NCBI RefSeq assembly: GCF_030813515.1
Contig: NZ_JAUSUK010000002.1
Span: forward strand, 1,116,001 to 1,180,000
Direction: 5' to 3'
Origin: Rhodopseudomonas julia
Lineage (GTDB): Bacteria > Pseudomonadota > Alphaproteobacteria > Rhizobiales > Afifellaceae
Length of the DNA stretch: 64,000 nt
Both the position numbers and the translations under genes were made by a program. Numbering within the stretch: position 1 is the stretch's first letter; each line of letters starts with the position of its first letter. Shown here piece after piece: positions 27,351 through 37,443 of this stretch. Below the pieces are notes generated by a model, which saw only the letters and a list, made by a program, of their open reading frames with translations, had not been told where the DNA came from and ran no database searches.

Positions 27351-27718
27351 GGAATTGATACGCCACCCCAACGCCCACGGGAATCCGCGTATTTTTCAGG
27401 AGCTCCCGATCTGCGGCAAAACGTCTGCTGTCCCGACCTCAATCGCACCGCTCTTGTGGACGCGCGTCGTTTGCCCAGGCGGACCCGACGGAAGGGTTCG
27501 CCCGATAGGACTGCGCAGAATTCGATGTGGCTTTGAATGATCGGGCCACCTATATCACTCCAAGACTGTTTGGAGGAAACGCCGGTCACCCGACCTGAAT
27601 GCCCCCACCATTCTGGCGCGACGGGGCGGGGGATCGGAGAAGAGTGCGAGTTGATGCGAATCCGACGATTTGCAATAGTCCCGCGACCGGCCGTGGCGAG
27701 TTTTGAAAGGTTTATCCT
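27351..27718. other. Intergenic region scpB-tatA, no gene recognised
   Basis: In these 368 bp I see no open frame with a family signature on either strand, no tRNA and no strong terminator. The tatA ribosome site GAAAGG is at the right end. The region probably holds the tatABC promoter, but I cannot point to convincing -35 and -10 boxes. Confidence 0.6.
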
Positions 27719-27946
27719 ATGTCGATAGGCTTCTGGCAGATCGTTATCATCGCGATCATCATCGTGCTCCTGTTCGGGCGCGGAAAGATCTCTGACCTGA
27801 TGGGTGATGTCGCCAAAGGCATCAAGAGCTTCAAGACTGGCTTGCAGGAGGACGATGACACCACGTCGACCACGCAGTCCAGGACCATCGAGCACAATGA
27901 CCCGGCCAGCGTTGAGCCGGCGGAGAAGAAGAACAAGGTCGGCTAA
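27719..27946 (+). CDS. tatA: Sec-independent translocase protein TatA
   Basis: TatA oligomerises to form the translocation pore of the twin-arginine pathway. The 75 residues start [20 protein letters not shown], a short transmembrane helix, followed by the [21 protein letters not shown] hinge and amphipathic helix, then an acidic, hydrophilic tail. GAAAGG lies 8 bases before the ATG. It is followed by tatB and tatC. Confidence 0.97.
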   Translation: MSIGFWQIVIIAIIIVLLFGRGKISDLMGDVAKGIKSFKTGLQEDDDTTSTTQSRTIEHNDPASVEPAEKKNKVG

Positions 27947-27993
27947 CGTCATCGGCCACGGCAACCCGACACAATCTATGTTTGAGCTCGGCC

Positions 27994-28485
27994 ATGTTTG
28001 ATATCGGCTGGACCGAACTGGTGGTGATCGCCGGTGTGGCGATTATCGTCGTGGGGCCGAAGGATCTGCCTGGTATGCTGCGCACCTTCGGCAAGACGAT
28101 GGGCCAGATCCGTCGTACGGCGAACGATTTCAAGCGCCAGTTCGACGATGCTCTGAAAGAGGCCGAGCGACAGGCCGGCCTGGATGAGACCCGCCAGTCG
28201 CTGCAGTCGATTTCCAAGTTGGACCCGCTTGCCGGCGTCAAGAAGGACGTCGAGGCTGCCGCCAACCGGCCGAGCCAGAAGCCGGCGCCGGAGACGGTGC
28301 CGTCAGCGCTCGTGGCAGCGGAGGATTCTCCTTCCGTGTCAGCCGAGCCTGTGACGGACAAGAACGACGAGACGTCACCGGCGGAAGAGCAGGCGCAAGA
28401 CGTGGCATCGAGCAAAGATGACGGGGTGGCCGAAGAAGCCGCCGGCAACAGAGGCGGAAGCCCGCGTACGAGCGACGCAGCATGA
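27994..28485 (+). CDS. tatB: Sec-independent translocase protein TatB
   Basis: TatB forms the twin-arginine signal receptor with TatC. MFDIGWTELVVIAGVAIIVVG is the transmembrane helix and GPKDLPGMLRTFGKTMGQIR the hinge with the amphipathic helix. The remaining hundred residues are Ala/Pro/Glu-rich and disordered-looking, as in other alphaproteobacterial TatB. I chose ATG at 27994, four codons inside the open frame, because the family starts MFDIG or MFDIS. Its stop overlaps tatC by 4 bp. Confidence 0.96.
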   Translation: MFDIGWTELVVIAGVAIIVVGPKDLPGMLRTFGKTMGQIRRTANDFKRQFDDALKEAERQAGLDETRQSLQSISKLDPLAGVKKDVEAAANRPSQKPAPETVPSALVAAEDSPSVSAEPVTDKNDETSPAEEQAQDVASSKDDGVAEEAAGNRGGSPRTSDAA

Positions 28486-29267
28486 GCGACGACGATATCG
28501 AAGCCTCACGGGCGCCGCTGATCGAGCATCTGATCGAACTGCGCCAGCGTCTTCTGCGCGCCCTGATCGCGATCGCCATCGCCTTCGTGGTCTGCTTCTA
28601 TTTCGCCGACCAGATCTTCAATCTCCTGATTGTTCCCTATGAGCGGGCGGCTGGCGCCGACCGCAGCATCCGGTTGATTTTCACGGCCCCGCAGGAATAT
28701 TTTTTCACGCAGATGAAGCTCGCCTTCTTCGGCGCGCTTTTCCTGGCCTTCCCGGTCATCGCCAATCAGATTTACAAATTCGTGGCGCCCGGGCTCTACA
28801 AGCATGAACGGCAGGCGTTTTACCCCTATCTGATCGCCACGCCGATCCTCTTCATCATCGGAGCGGCGCTCGTTTATTTCGTGGTGATGCCGCTTGCGCT
28901 CGCCTTCTTCTTGTCGATGGAACAGACGGGTGGCGAAGGCCGCGCATCGATCGAGCTTCTACCGAAGGTGAACGAGTATCTCAGCCTCATCATGACGCTG
29001 ATCTTCGCCTTTGGCCTCGTGTTTCAGCTTCCGGTCATCCTGACGCTCCTCGGCCGCGTCGGGATCGTCGATGCGGCGCTCCTCAAAGCCAAGCGCAAAT
29101 ACGCCATCATGATCGCCTTCATCCTCGCGGCGATCCTCACGCCGCCTGATCCGATCAGCCAGATCGGTCTCGCGTTGCCGACAATTCTTCTCTACGAAAT
29201 CTCCATCTACGCTGTTCGGCGGGTCGAGCTGAAAAACGCTGCAAGGGCCGATGAAGCTGCGACATAG
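28482..29267 (+). CDS. tatC: Sec-independent translocase protein TatC
   Basis: TatC is the six-transmembrane core of the Tat receptor that binds the RR signal. The signatures APLIEHLIELRQRLLRALI (from about residue 9) and TAPQEYFFTQMKLAFFGALF are clear. Glycerol-moiety-like helices cover about 25-45, 75-95, 115-140, 165-190, 200-215 and 220-240. Length 261 fits. It is the last gene of tatABC; 153 bp separate it from serS. Confidence 0.97.
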   Translation: MSDDDIEASRAPLIEHLIELRQRLLRALIAIAIAFVVCFYFADQIFNLLIVPYERAAGADRSIRLIFTAPQEYFFTQMKLAFFGALFLAFPVIANQIYKFVAPGLYKHERQAFYPYLIATPILFIIGAALVYFVVMPLALAFFLSMEQTGGEGRASIELLPKVNEYLSLIMTLIFAFGLVFQLPVILTLLGRVGIVDAALLKAKRKYAIMIAFILAAILTPPDPISQIGLALPTILLYEISIYAVRRVELKNAARADEAAT

Positions 29268-29420
29268 TCAGGCCAACTTGGGCTGTGGCGGCTGATGTCA
29301 TTCGGATCGGCGGATCTTCTTCAAAGCGAGACTTGACCGCGGCCGTCGTTGCGTTACGCCCTGCGGCGATAAACAAGCACGCGGAGTCGCCGCAAGGCGT
29401 CCAGCAGAGGTTCGCGAAAG

Positions 29421-30722
29421 ATGCTCGACATCACATGGATTCGCCAAGATCCGCAGGCGCTCGACCGCGCTCTTGCTGATCGAGGGGCGGCACCGGCCGC
29501 TCAACGCCTGATCGATCTCGATGATGAGCGGCGCGCCCATATCCGGCAATTGCAGGAGGCGCAGAACGCACGCAACCAGGCTTCGAAGCAGATCGGCAAG
29601 GCGAAGGCTTCCGGCGACGAGGCCGCAGCACAAAACCTCATCGACGAGGTTGCCAAGTTGAAGAGTGCCATCCAGGAGGGCGAGGCCCAGGAACGGTCGC
29701 TGGAGGAGGCGTTGCGGACGGCACTTGCCGAAATCCCGAACGTCCCCTTGCCCGACGTGCCGGTGGGGCCCGATGAAGCGGCCAATGTGGAGCTGCGGCT
29801 CTTCGGCGATCCGATGTTGAGCGATAGCGCGCCGGAGCATTTTGAGATCGGCGAGGCCCTGGGCCTGATGGATTTCGAAAGTGCGGCGAAACTCTCTGGT
29901 TCACGTTTCGTGGTGCTGAAGGGCCAGCTTGCGCGCCTTGAGCGGGCGCTCGGCCAGTTCATGCTCGATCTTCACACGACCGAGCACGGCTATACGGAGG
30001 TCGCGCCGCCGATCCTGGTGCGGGACGATGCGCTTTTCGGCACCGCACAGCTTCCGAAGTTTGCTGAGGATTCCTACGCGACCGCGGCGGTCGATGACGA
30101 TGAGGCCTCGGCCGCGCGTCTCTGGCTCATTCCGACGGCGGAAGTGCCGCTCACCAATCTCGTGCGTGAGACGATCCTGGACGAAGCGGAACTGCCGCTG
30201 CGCTTCACGGCGCTGACGCCCTGTTTCAGATCGGAAGCGGGCTCGGCCGGGCGCGATACGCGCGGCATGCTGCGGCAGCATCAGTTCAACAAGGTGGAGC
30301 TCGTCTCCATCACCAGTCAGCAGGCAAGCCTTGAAGAGCATGAACGGATGACGGCTTGCGCCGAAACCGTGCTCAAGAAGCTCGGATTGCCGTATCGCGT
30401 CGTCGTCCTATCGACAGGTGATATGGGGTTCGCCGCGCGTCGGACCTATGACATCGAAGTCTGGCTGCCGGGGCAGGGAGCCTACCGGGAAATCTCTTCA
30501 TGTTCCGTCTGTGGGGACTTCCAGGCGCGGCGAATGAACGCCCGTTATCGGGCCGAGGGCGAAAAGCAGCCACGTTTCGTGCACACCTTGAACGGTTCTG
30601 GTGTGGCGGTCGGACGCGCGCTGATTGCCGTCATGGAGAATTACCGCAACGATGACGGTTCGATCACCGTACCGGACGTGCTGCGGCGCTATATGGGCGG
30701 CATGGAGCGGATCGGCGCATGA
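29421..30722 (+). CDS. serS: Serine--tRNA ligase
   Basis: SerRS is a class II synthetase with an N-terminal coiled-coil tRNA-binding arm (about residues 30-100, [20 protein letters not shown]). Motif 2 is [24 protein letters not shown] (about 262-285) and motif 3 includes [18 protein letters not shown] (about 390-407). The length of 433 is slightly above the E. coli form. Its stop overlaps the surE ATG by 4 bp, giving serS-surE-pcm as one unit. Confidence 0.97.
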   Translation: MLDITWIRQDPQALDRALADRGAAPAAQRLIDLDDERRAHIRQLQEAQNARNQASKQIGKAKASGDEAAAQNLIDEVAKLKSAIQEGEAQERSLEEALRTALAEIPNVPLPDVPVGPDEAANVELRLFGDPMLSDSAPEHFEIGEALGLMDFESAAKLSGSRFVVLKGQLARLERALGQFMLDLHTTEHGYTEVAPPILVRDDALFGTAQLPKFAEDSYATAAVDDDEASAARLWLIPTAEVPLTNLVRETILDEAELPLRFTALTPCFRSEAGSAGRDTRGMLRQHQFNKVELVSITSQQASLEEHERMTACAETVLKKLGLPYRVVVLSTGDMGFAARRTYDIEVWLPGQGAYREISSCSVCGDFQARRMNARYRAEGEKQPRFVHTLNGSGVAVGRALIAVMENYRNDDGSITVPDVLRRYMGGMERIGA

Positions 30723-31507
30723 AGATTCTCGTCACCAACGATGATGGAATTTTTGCTCCCGGCCTGAAGGTCGCGGAGGAGATCGCGCGTTCGCTTTCGG
30801 ACGATGTGTGGGTGGTTGCGCCGGAGACGGATCAGTCGGGCGTGGCTCATGCGTTGACGTTGAGCGACCCTCTGCGGTTGCGAGAGATCGACGATCGCCA
30901 TTTCGCCGTTCGGGGAACCCCGACGGATTGCGTGATCATGGCCTTGAAGATCGTCATCGGCGAAAAACCGGACTTGGTGATCTCTGGTGTAAACCGGGGA
31001 CAGAATATTGCCGACGACGTGAGTTATTCCGGGACGGTTGCCGGTGCGATCGAAGGGACGATCCTGGGGATCCGATCCTTCGCTTTGTCGCAGGCCTTCG
31101 GGGCGGACACGGTCGATGATCCGAGATGGGATTGCGCTCGCGCTCATGCTCCTGGAATCATCTCGCGCGTGCTCGATCTGCAGCTGCCGCCAGGCGTTCT
31201 CGTCAATGTCAATTTCCCCAACCGCGCGGCCGACGACGTCTCGGGCGTTCTCCTCACGCGCCAGGGCAAGCGTGCCGCCGACTGGATGCGTATCGATGAA
31301 CGTCGCGATGGGCGCGGGCGGCCGTATTTCTGGATCGCCTTCAAGCACTCGAAGATGGATCCGCCTCCGGAGACGGATCTGGCTGCGCTCGCGCAGGGCT
31401 ATATCTCGGTGACACCCTTGTCGCTCGACATGACCGATGAACCTGCGCGCCAGGAGCTTGCGCGCCATTTCTCTGCTCCGAGCGGGGCAAAACGGGCGTC
31501 TTCGTGA
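30719..31507 (+). CDS. surE: 5'/3'-nucleotidase SurE
   Basis: SurE is a metal-dependent nucleoside monophosphatase linked to stationary-phase survival. The metal-binding start [16 protein letters not shown] carries the Asp-Asp pair (residues 8-9), followed by [15 protein letters not shown] (Ser) and [23 protein letters not shown] (Asn). Length 262 fits. Overlaps of 4 bp at both ends couple it to serS and pcm, the classical neighbours. Confidence 0.96.
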   Translation: MKILVTNDDGIFAPGLKVAEEIARSLSDDVWVVAPETDQSGVAHALTLSDPLRLREIDDRHFAVRGTPTDCVIMALKIVIGEKPDLVISGVNRGQNIADDVSYSGTVAGAIEGTILGIRSFALSQAFGADTVDDPRWDCARAHAPGIISRVLDLQLPPGVLVNVNFPNRAADDVSGVLLTRQGKRAADWMRIDERRDGRGRPYFWIAFKHSKMDPPPETDLAALAQGYISVTPLSLDMTDEPARQELARHFSAPSGAKRASS

Positions 31508-32175
31508 GCGACGAACCTGTCGTCGAACCTGATCCGGAGGCCCGCATTCGGCTGGCGAGCCTCATTCTGAGGTTGCGCGAACTCGGTCTTTCAGACCGGA
31601 AAGTGCTCGGGGCGATCGAGACGGTGCCGCGCGAGGCATTCGTTCCGTATGTGTATCGAGAAGATGCCTATCTCGATCGCGCCCTGCCGATCGAATGCGG
31701 GCAGACCATCAGCGCGCCATCGGTGGTGGCGATGATGACGGCGGCGCTCGAGCTCGAACCGCGCCACCATGTTCTCGAAATCGGTACCGGCTCGGGATAC
31801 CAGGCCGCCATTCTCGCGAGGTTGTCTCGTCGGGTCACGACCCTCGAGCGCTATCGGACGCTGTTGGAGCTGGCGCAGACGCGCTGGGACCTTCTCGGCA
31901 TTACCAATATCGCCGGCATCGTCGCAGACGGGTCAAAGGGATGGCAGACGCAGGCCCCCTTCGATCGGATCCTGGTGACGGCGGCGGCGGCCGTTGCCCC
32001 CGCCAAACTCGTCGCGCAGCTCGTCGACGGCGGCATTCTCGTTGCGCCTGTCGGCCCGGTCGATGCCGTGCAGCGCCTCACGCTCTTTCGCAAAGAGGGC
32101 ACGCGGGTGGACACCCGCGATCTCGGCGCCGTCCGTTTCGTGCCGCTGATTGAAGGCATCGCCCGCAATCTTTGA
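31504..32175 (+). CDS. pcm: Protein-L-isoaspartate O-methyltransferase
   Basis: Pcm methylates isoaspartyl residues so that they can revert to aspartate. The active segment [16 protein letters not shown] (about residues 63-78) is intact and the SAM motif is [18 protein letters not shown] (about 90-107). The start GTG overlaps surE by 4 bp. This is the canonical enzyme of the window, in contrast to the paralogue at 7804-8460. Length 223 is normal. Confidence 0.95.
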   Translation: MSDEPVVEPDPEARIRLASLILRLRELGLSDRKVLGAIETVPREAFVPYVYREDAYLDRALPIECGQTISAPSVVAMMTAALELEPRHHVLEIGTGSGYQAAILARLSRRVTTLERYRTLLELAQTRWDLLGITNIAGIVADGSKGWQTQAPFDRILVTAAAAVAPAKLVAQLVDGGILVAPVGPVDAVQRLTLFRKEGTRVDTRDLGAVRFVPLIEGIARNL

Positions 32176-32270
32176 TTTTCGCTTCGTTTTGCCGGCGTCC
32201 CTTAACGCCTTTTCAATGTTAATGCTTTTACATCACGTCAGCATCCCCAATGCCTGCGTGAGTTTGTTCG

Positions 32271-33479
32271 ATGAGGTCATACCGTCAGTCTGCCAGCTTC
32301 TGGTTCACCCGCATTAGTGCGCTTGCCCTGCTTGCCGGGCTAGGTGCCGGGTGCAGCGCCGATGCCATACGTCTGACTGAGCCCATCTACACCGGCTCTA
32401 CGGCGAATCAGCAGCAAACGATTACCGCCCAGGCGAATGCCTATCAGGCGCCGCAACAGATCGCGGCTCCATCGCCGGCGGTCCAGTCTCGCCAATTGCC
32501 GCCGCCCTCCGGCGGTTATCAGACGGCCTACAATTATCCGGGCTCGGCCGGGGCGCAGCAGAGCTACTCGCGTGCGCCGACGAGCTCCCCGCAACAGCAG
32601 GCGGCTGCTCCGAAACCCTATACGCCGCCGGAGCCTTACGCGCCGAGCGGTATGCCAAAGCCGCTCGGAAAGCTGACTGTTGATTCGCAGGGGACGCCTC
32701 AGCCGCGCCGAGCCGAGCCCGCCGTTGCTCGAACCGAAGCGGCAACGCCGCAGTCGCGCCAGCAGAGCAATGTTGCTTCGAGCGGGGGATATACCGTCCG
32801 TTCCGGTGATTCGCTGTGGAGCATCGCGCATGCCCATGGTGTCACGACGAGCGAACTTGCGTCTGCCAACAACATTCAAGGTGGCAACATCCGCCCCGGT
32901 CAGACGCTAAGAATTCCGTCCGGCGGTGGGACGCAGGTCGCGCGGGTCGATCCCGGTGACGGAACGATGTCGGATGCCCAGCCGGAAGCCACGCCCGAGG
33001 TGCGGCCTGAAAAGACCCCGGTGAGCTATACGCCGCCGTCCGCTGAGCCCAAGCAGGAAAGCGCCGCTCCGGCGGCCGATACCACGGCGAAGTCCGGAGG
33101 CTCAGGCTTCCGCTGGCCGGTGCACGGACGCATCATTGCCGAGTTCGGCAGCAAGCCGAACGGCGAACGCAACGACGGCATCAATCTCGCCGTGCCAGAG
33201 GGCACAGCCGTGAAGGCCGCCGAAGACGGCACTGTGATCTATGCCGGCAACGAGCTGAAGAGCTACGGCAACCTGATACTCGTGCGGCATGAGGGCGGTT
33301 GGGTTTCGGCCTACGCCCACAACAGCGAGCTGCTGGTGAAACGCGGCGAGAAAATCCGGCGCGGTCAGATCATCGCGAAGTCCGGAATGAGCGGCAACGT
33401 GACTTCGCCGCAGGTGCATTTCGAACTCCGCAAGGGAGCTACCCCGGTCAACCCGGTCGGACATATGGCGTCCGCTTAA
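32271..33479 (+). CDS. nlpD: NlpD-like LysM/LytM lipoprotein (degenerate M23 peptidase)
   Basis: This is a 402-residue lipoprotein: LALLAGLGAGC places the lipidated cysteine at about 28. It has a Pro/Gln-rich linker, one LysM domain (about 173-216, YTVRSGDSLWSIAHAHGV) and a C-terminal M23/LytM domain (about 282-398). The zinc site is degraded: the usual HxGxD is NDGIN, and the usual H-x-H near the end is PQVHFELR. That resembles E. coli NlpD and EnvC, which activate cell-wall amidases without being hydrolases. The role in septal peptidoglycan splitting is inferred. Its place after surE-pcm is the usual one for nlpD. Confidence 0.88.
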   Translation: MRSYRQSASFWFTRISALALLAGLGAGCSADAIRLTEPIYTGSTANQQQTITAQANAYQAPQQIAAPSPAVQSRQLPPPSGGYQTAYNYPGSAGAQQSYSRAPTSSPQQQAAAPKPYTPPEPYAPSGMPKPLGKLTVDSQGTPQPRRAEPAVARTEAATPQSRQQSNVASSGGYTVRSGDSLWSIAHAHGVTTSELASANNIQGGNIRPGQTLRIPSGGGTQVARVDPGDGTMSDAQPEATPEVRPEKTPVSYTPPSAEPKQESAAPAADTTAKSGGSGFRWPVHGRIIAEFGSKPNGERNDGINLAVPEGTAVKAAEDGTVIYAGNELKSYGNLILVRHEGGWVSAYAHNSELLVKRGEKIRRGQIIAKSGMSGNVTSPQVHFELRKGATPVNPVGHMASA

Positions 33480-33503
33480 GCGGATGCCTTCCGGGCTCAA
33501 TCT

Positions 33504-33531
33504 CGGGTCAGTCATCCGAGCGACTGACCCG
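33504..33531. terminator. Hairpin between convergent genes
   Basis: CGGGTCAGTC (33504-33513) pairs perfectly with GACTGACCCG (33522-33531) around 8 bases. It lies between the nlpD-like gene and the convergent ATPase gene and includes the stop codon of the latter. There is no T-run on either strand. Confidence 0.5.
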
Positions 33532-34378
33532 TTCGGCCTGCGAGATCCTGGATGAATTGCCAGGCGACTCTACCGGAGCGACTGCCGCGCGTGGTCGCCC
33601 ATTCCAGGGCTTGAGGACGCCATTCCTCTTCCGCCGTATCAATGGCGAAATGCGCCACATACGCGCGCACCATTGCCAGATATTGCGTCTGGTCGCAGTG
33701 GTGGAAGCCGAGCCACAGGCCGAATCGGTCTGAAAGCGACACCTTTTCCTGGACCGCCTCTGAGGGATTGATGGCCGTCGAATGCTCGTTCTCGATCATG
33801 TCGCGAGGGAGCAGGTGGCGGCGATTGGACGTGGCGTAGAAAATCACGTTGCGCGGCCGGCCCTCGACGCCGCCTTCAAGTGCGGCCTTCAAGGATTTGT
33901 AGGACGTGTCGTCCGCGTCGAAGGACAAGTCGTCGCAGAAAAAGATGAAACGCTCCGACCGCTCGCGGATGGTGTTCATCAAATCGGGCAGCGTGTCGAT
34001 ATCCTCGCGATGGATTTCGACGAGCTTCAGCGGCGTCTCGGGCGCTTCGGCGGCGACCTGCGCGTGAACCGATTTCACCAGCGAGGATTTTCCCATTCCG
34101 CGAGCGCCCCAAAGTAGGGCGTTGTTGGCCGCATAGCCCTTGGCGAAGTGCCGCGTGTTCTCCAGAAGCGTGTCGCGGGACCGGTCTATGCCCTGCAAAA
34201 GCTCGATTTCCAGGCGGTTGACGTGCTTCACCGGGATGAGGCGAGGCGGTTCCGGATCCCACACATAGGCGTCCGCGGAGAGATCGAGCGGAGGAGCTAG
34301 GGGCGGGGCAAGGCGCTCGAGAGCACCGGCAATCCGTTCAAGGAGCGGAATGAGGTTTTGCGTTTGGTCTTGAGTCAC
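33512..34378 (-). CDS. DUF815 family ATP-binding protein (AAA-like)
   Basis: This 288-residue P-loop ATPase belongs to the DUF815 family. Walker A is LLWGARGMGKSSLVK (about residues 88-102) and Walker B is RFIFFCDDLSFD (about 141-152). A sensor-like stretch NVIFYATSNRRHLLPRDM (about 177-194) follows. The family is widespread in alphaproteobacteria next to yajC-secDF, as here, but its function is not known to me. It is divergent from yajC; the 155-bp gap should hold both promoters. AAA domain assignment is by motifs only. Confidence 0.9.
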   Translation of the reverse strand: MTQDQTQNLIPLLERIAGALERLAPPLAPPLDLSADAYVWDPEPPRLIPVKHVNRLEIELLQGIDRSRDTLLENTRHFAKGYAANNALLWGARGMGKSSLVKSVHAQVAAEAPETPLKLVEIHREDIDTLPDLMNTIRERSERFIFFCDDLSFDADDTSYKSLKAALEGGVEGRPRNVIFYATSNRRHLLPRDMIENEHSTAINPSEAVQEKVSLSDRFGLWLGFHHCDQTQYLAMVRAYVAHFAIDTAEEEWRPQALEWATTRGSRSGRVAWQFIQDLAGRTGQSLG

Positions 34379-34533
34379 TTGGGTTCACGTCCTACAGGCG
34401 GGGCGTCTCGGTAACACAAGGATCGAGGGCTCGACAGATCGCTCGTGCCGGGACCGGTTGCAAAGGGGCGCGCCACAGCTATAGTCCGCGCCGGTTTGGA
34501 CCGACGGGTCCGCAAGCAAATTCCGAGGCCTTT

Positions 34534-34872
34534 ATGTTCGTGACTCCGGCCTATGCGCAAGGCGCAGGCGCAGGTGGCGGCGGTGAGATGTTGATTTCAC
34601 TTCTGCCCTTCATCCTGATCTTCGTGATCATGTATTTTCTCATCATCCGTCCGCAGCGCCAGCAGGCGAAGAAGCGGGAAGAGATGCTGAAGGCGATCCG
34701 ACGTGGCGACACGGTGGTGACCGGTGGCGGTCTCATCGGCAAGGTCACCAAAGTGATCGACGACAACGAGCTCGAAGTGCAGATTGCCGAAGGCGTGAAG
34801 GTGCGGGCGCAAAGAGGCCTCATTTATGAGGTTCGAGCAAAGGCCGAGCCGGTGAGCGGCTCAGCCGCCTGA
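34534..34872 (+). CDS. yajC: Sec translocon accessory subunit YajC
   Basis: YajC associates with SecDF and the SecYEG translocon in the inner membrane. After a short exposed N-terminus, one transmembrane segment (LISLLPFILIFVIMYFLIIRP, about residues 21-41) leads to RQQAKKREEMLKAIRRGDTVVTGGGLIGKV, all typical. The 112-residue length is normal. CCGAGG lies just upstream of the ATG. Nineteen bp separate it from secD. Confidence 0.96.
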   Translation: MFVTPAYAQGAGAGGGGEMLISLLPFILIFVIMYFLIIRPQRQQAKKREEMLKAIRRGDTVVTGGGLIGKVTKVIDDNELEVQIAEGVKVRAQRGLIYEVRAKAEPVSGSAA

Positions 34873-34891
34873 CACCAGGACCCGCCTTTTC

Positions 34892-36496
34892 ATGCTCTAT
34901 TTCGCTCGTTGGAAGATCGTCCTCATCGTCCTCGTCCTTGTGGCGGGGGTCATCGTGACGCTTCCCAATCTTTTTTCCGCCGCGACGGTGCAGGCGTGGC
35001 CGTCTTTCATGCCAAAGCGCCAGATCGTCCTCGGTCTCGATCTGCGGGGAGGCGCCCATCTGCTTTTGCAGGTGGAGCGCGATTCGTTGGTCAAAGATCG
35101 GCTTCAGACGCTGGTCGGCGATGTTCGGCAAACCTTGCGTGACGAACGCATCGGCTACCGCAATTTGCGTAGCCGCGGCGAAAGCGTGACGTTTACGTTG
35201 CGCGAACCGAGCGAAGCAGATCGCGTGATGCAGCTCCTGCGTCCGCTGACCAATCCCGTGCAATCGGGGCTCTTTGGACAGGGCTCCGTGAGCGAGGTGG
35301 AGGTTTCCCGGGACGGCGCGCAGGTGACACTGAACTTGACCGAGGCGGGGCTCGAAGAGCGCACCCGCTCCGCAGTCGAGCAGAGCCTCTCCGTTCTCGG
35401 GCGGCGTATCAACGCGCTTGGAACGACCGAGCCGACGATTCAGCGGGAAGGCAACGATCGCATTCTCGTCCAGGTTCCGGGTCTTGAAGACACGAGCCGG
35501 CTGAAGGAAATCCTCGGCCAGACGGCGAAGATGACGTTCCATCTGGAATGCCCGGAGGGCGATGTCGTCTCCGCGCAGCAAGGGCGTCCGCCCGCCGGAT
35601 GTGAGATCGTCGAGCCGGCTGACCCCAATGACGGCCCGGTTCTCGTTGAATCGCGGGCACGGCTTTCCGGCGATGATCTCGTCGACGCACAGCCCGCATT
35701 CGATCAGCAGACGAATACGCCGATTGTCACCTTCCGCTTCAATTCCCGCGGCGGTTCGATTTTCGGACAGCTGACGCAGCAAAATGTCGGACGCCGCTTT
35801 GCTGTCGTCCTCGACAACAAATACATTACGGCCCCCGTCATCCGCTCGCCCATCCTCGGTGGTTCTGGACAGATCGAGGGCAATTTCACGGTCGAAAGCG
35901 CGCAAAACCTCGCCGTTCTGCTGCGGGCAGGCGCCCTTCCGGCCGACCTCACAATCGTCGAAGAGCGCACCGTCGGACCTAGCCTTGGCCGGGATTCTGT
36001 CGCTGCGGGCGAGATCGCCGCGTTGATCGGCACGGCCGGTGTCATCGTCTTTATGGTGCTCGTCTACGGTCTGTTCGGGGTCTTTGCGAATGTTGCCCTG
36101 ATCTGCAACATCGTGCTCCTACTGGCGCTTTTGACGCTCCTGCAGGCGACGCTGACGCTTCCGGGTATCGCCGGCATCGTGCTGACCGTCGGTATGGCGG
36201 TCGATGCCAACGTGCTGATCTTCGAGCGAATACGCGAGGAAGCCAAACTGGGGCGGTCCGCGATCAACGCGATCGAGGCTGGTTTCAGTCGGGCGCTCGG
36301 TACGATCCTTGATGCCAACATCACGACCTTGATAGCAGCCTTTGCGCTTTTCGCCCTGGGCTCTGGGCCAATCCGTGGTTTCGCAGTCACCCTTGCCCTC
36401 GGCATCCTGACGACCGTCTTCACCGCCTTTGTTCTGACCCGTTTCATCGTCGCCATTTGGGTTCGCTCGCAGCGCCCCAAGACCGTGCCGATCTGA
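34892..36496 (+). CDS. secD: Protein translocase subunit SecD
   Basis: SecD uses the proton gradient with SecF to complete preprotein export. The 534 residues show the first membrane helix near residue 10, the P1 signature LGLDLRGGAHLLLQVE (about 47-62), a large periplasmic domain and five helices from about residue 370 (VYGLFGVFANVALICNIVLL). The conserved TVGMAVDANVLIFERIREE and the C-terminal ILDANITTLIAAFALFALGSG are intact. It lies between yajC and secF, 8 bp before the latter. Confidence 0.97.
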   Translation: MLYFARWKIVLIVLVLVAGVIVTLPNLFSAATVQAWPSFMPKRQIVLGLDLRGGAHLLLQVERDSLVKDRLQTLVGDVRQTLRDERIGYRNLRSRGESVTFTLREPSEADRVMQLLRPLTNPVQSGLFGQGSVSEVEVSRDGAQVTLNLTEAGLEERTRSAVEQSLSVLGRRINALGTTEPTIQREGNDRILVQVPGLEDTSRLKEILGQTAKMTFHLECPEGDVVSAQQGRPPAGCEIVEPADPNDGPVLVESRARLSGDDLVDAQPAFDQQTNTPIVTFRFNSRGGSIFGQLTQQNVGRRFAVVLDNKYITAPVIRSPILGGSGQIEGNFTVESAQNLAVLLRAGALPADLTIVEERTVGPSLGRDSVAAGEIAALIGTAGVIVFMVLVYGLFGVFANVALICNIVLLLALLTLLQATLTLPGIAGIVLTVGMAVDANVLIFERIREEAKLGRSAINAIEAGFSRALGTILDANITTLIAAFALFALGSGPIRGFAVTLALGILTTVFTAFVLTRFIVAIWVRSQRPKTVPI

Positions 36497-36504
36497 GTAT
36501 CGCT

Positions 36505-37443
36505 ATGCCATTCCGTATCGTTCCTGACGAAACGACGATTCCTTTCATGCGCTTTGCGCGCTGGGGCTTTCCCGCCTCAGTGGTCGCCATGGTGGCGTCG
36601 CTCGTCTTGTTTTTTGTCATCGGCCTCAATCTCGGCATCGATTTCAGGGGCGGTACCCTGATCGAGGTGCAAAGCCAGAGCGGGGCAGTCGACATCGGCG
36701 CGGTTCGGCAGACGCTGCAGCCGCTCGAGCTTGGCGATTTCGAGGTTCAGGGTTTCGGCTCTGGCAACGAGGCGATCATCCGCATCGCGACGCAGCCGGG
36801 GGGAGACGAGGCGCAGCAGGCGGCCGTGCAGAAGGTGCAGAACGCTCTTGGTTTCGACGCTTACAATTATCGTCGGGTCGAGGTCGTTGGGCCGCGTGTC
36901 TCTGGGGAGCTCGCGGAGACCGGGACGATCGCCGTTCTCGTGACGCTCGTCGGAGTGCTGCTTTATATTTGGTTCCGGTTCGAATGGCAGTTCGCCATCG
37001 GGGCCATCGCCTCGCTTCTCCACGACGTCATCTTGACGATCGGATTCTTCACGATCACCCAGATCGAGTTCAATCTGTCCTCGATCGCGGCGATTTTGAC
37101 GATCGTCGGTTATTCGTTGAACGACACCGTGGTGATCTTCGACCGCGTGCGTGAAATGCTGCGGAAATTCAAGCAGACGCCGATCCGGGGCATCATCGAT
37201 CTGTCGGTCAATCAGACCCTTTCTCGGACCTTGTTGACGTCTCTCACCACGCTGATCGCCCTTGCAGCCTTGTTCTTTTTCGGCGGAGCTGTCATCCGGT
37301 CGTTCACAGCCGCGATGATCTGGGGCGTCTTCATCGGCACCTATTCCACGGTCTTCATTGCCGCGCCGATGCTGATCTTCTTTAATCTGCGTCCTGAGAA
37401 GGTCGCCGCACCGGACGCCGCAAAGAAACCCGCGGCAAGCTGA
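36505..37443 (+). CDS. secF: Protein translocase subunit SecF
   Basis: SecF is the partner of SecD. The signature GLNLGIDFRGGTLIEVQ (about residues 34-50) is followed by a short periplasmic domain, then five membrane helices (about 133-155, 160-178, 185-205, 240-260, 270-290), with ILTIVGYSLNDTVVIFDRVRE and SLTTLIALAALFFFGG. I chose ATG at 36505 (312 residues), because upstream in-frame codons read through the secD end. Its stop overlaps the next gene by one base (TGATG). Confidence 0.96.
   Translation: MPFRIVPDETTIPFMRFARWGFPASVVAMVASLVLFFVIGLNLGIDFRGGTLIEVQSQSGAVDIGAVRQTLQPLELGDFEVQGFGSGNEAIIRIATQPGGDEAQQAAVQKVQNALGFDAYNYRRVEVVGPRVSGELAETGTIAVLVTLVGVLLYIWFRFEWQFAIGAIASLLHDVILTIGFFTITQIEFNLSSIAAILTIVGYSLNDTVVIFDRVREMLRKFKQTPIRGIIDLSVNQTLSRTLLTSLTTLIALAALFFFGGAVIRSFTAAMIWGVFIGTYSTVFIAAPMLIFFNLRPEKVAAPDAAKKPAAS

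Noticed and set aside
27194-27964. 256-residue minus-strand frame over the scpB-tatA gap
   Set aside because: It runs antisense through tatA and the scpB end, is basic and low in complexity, and shows no signature.
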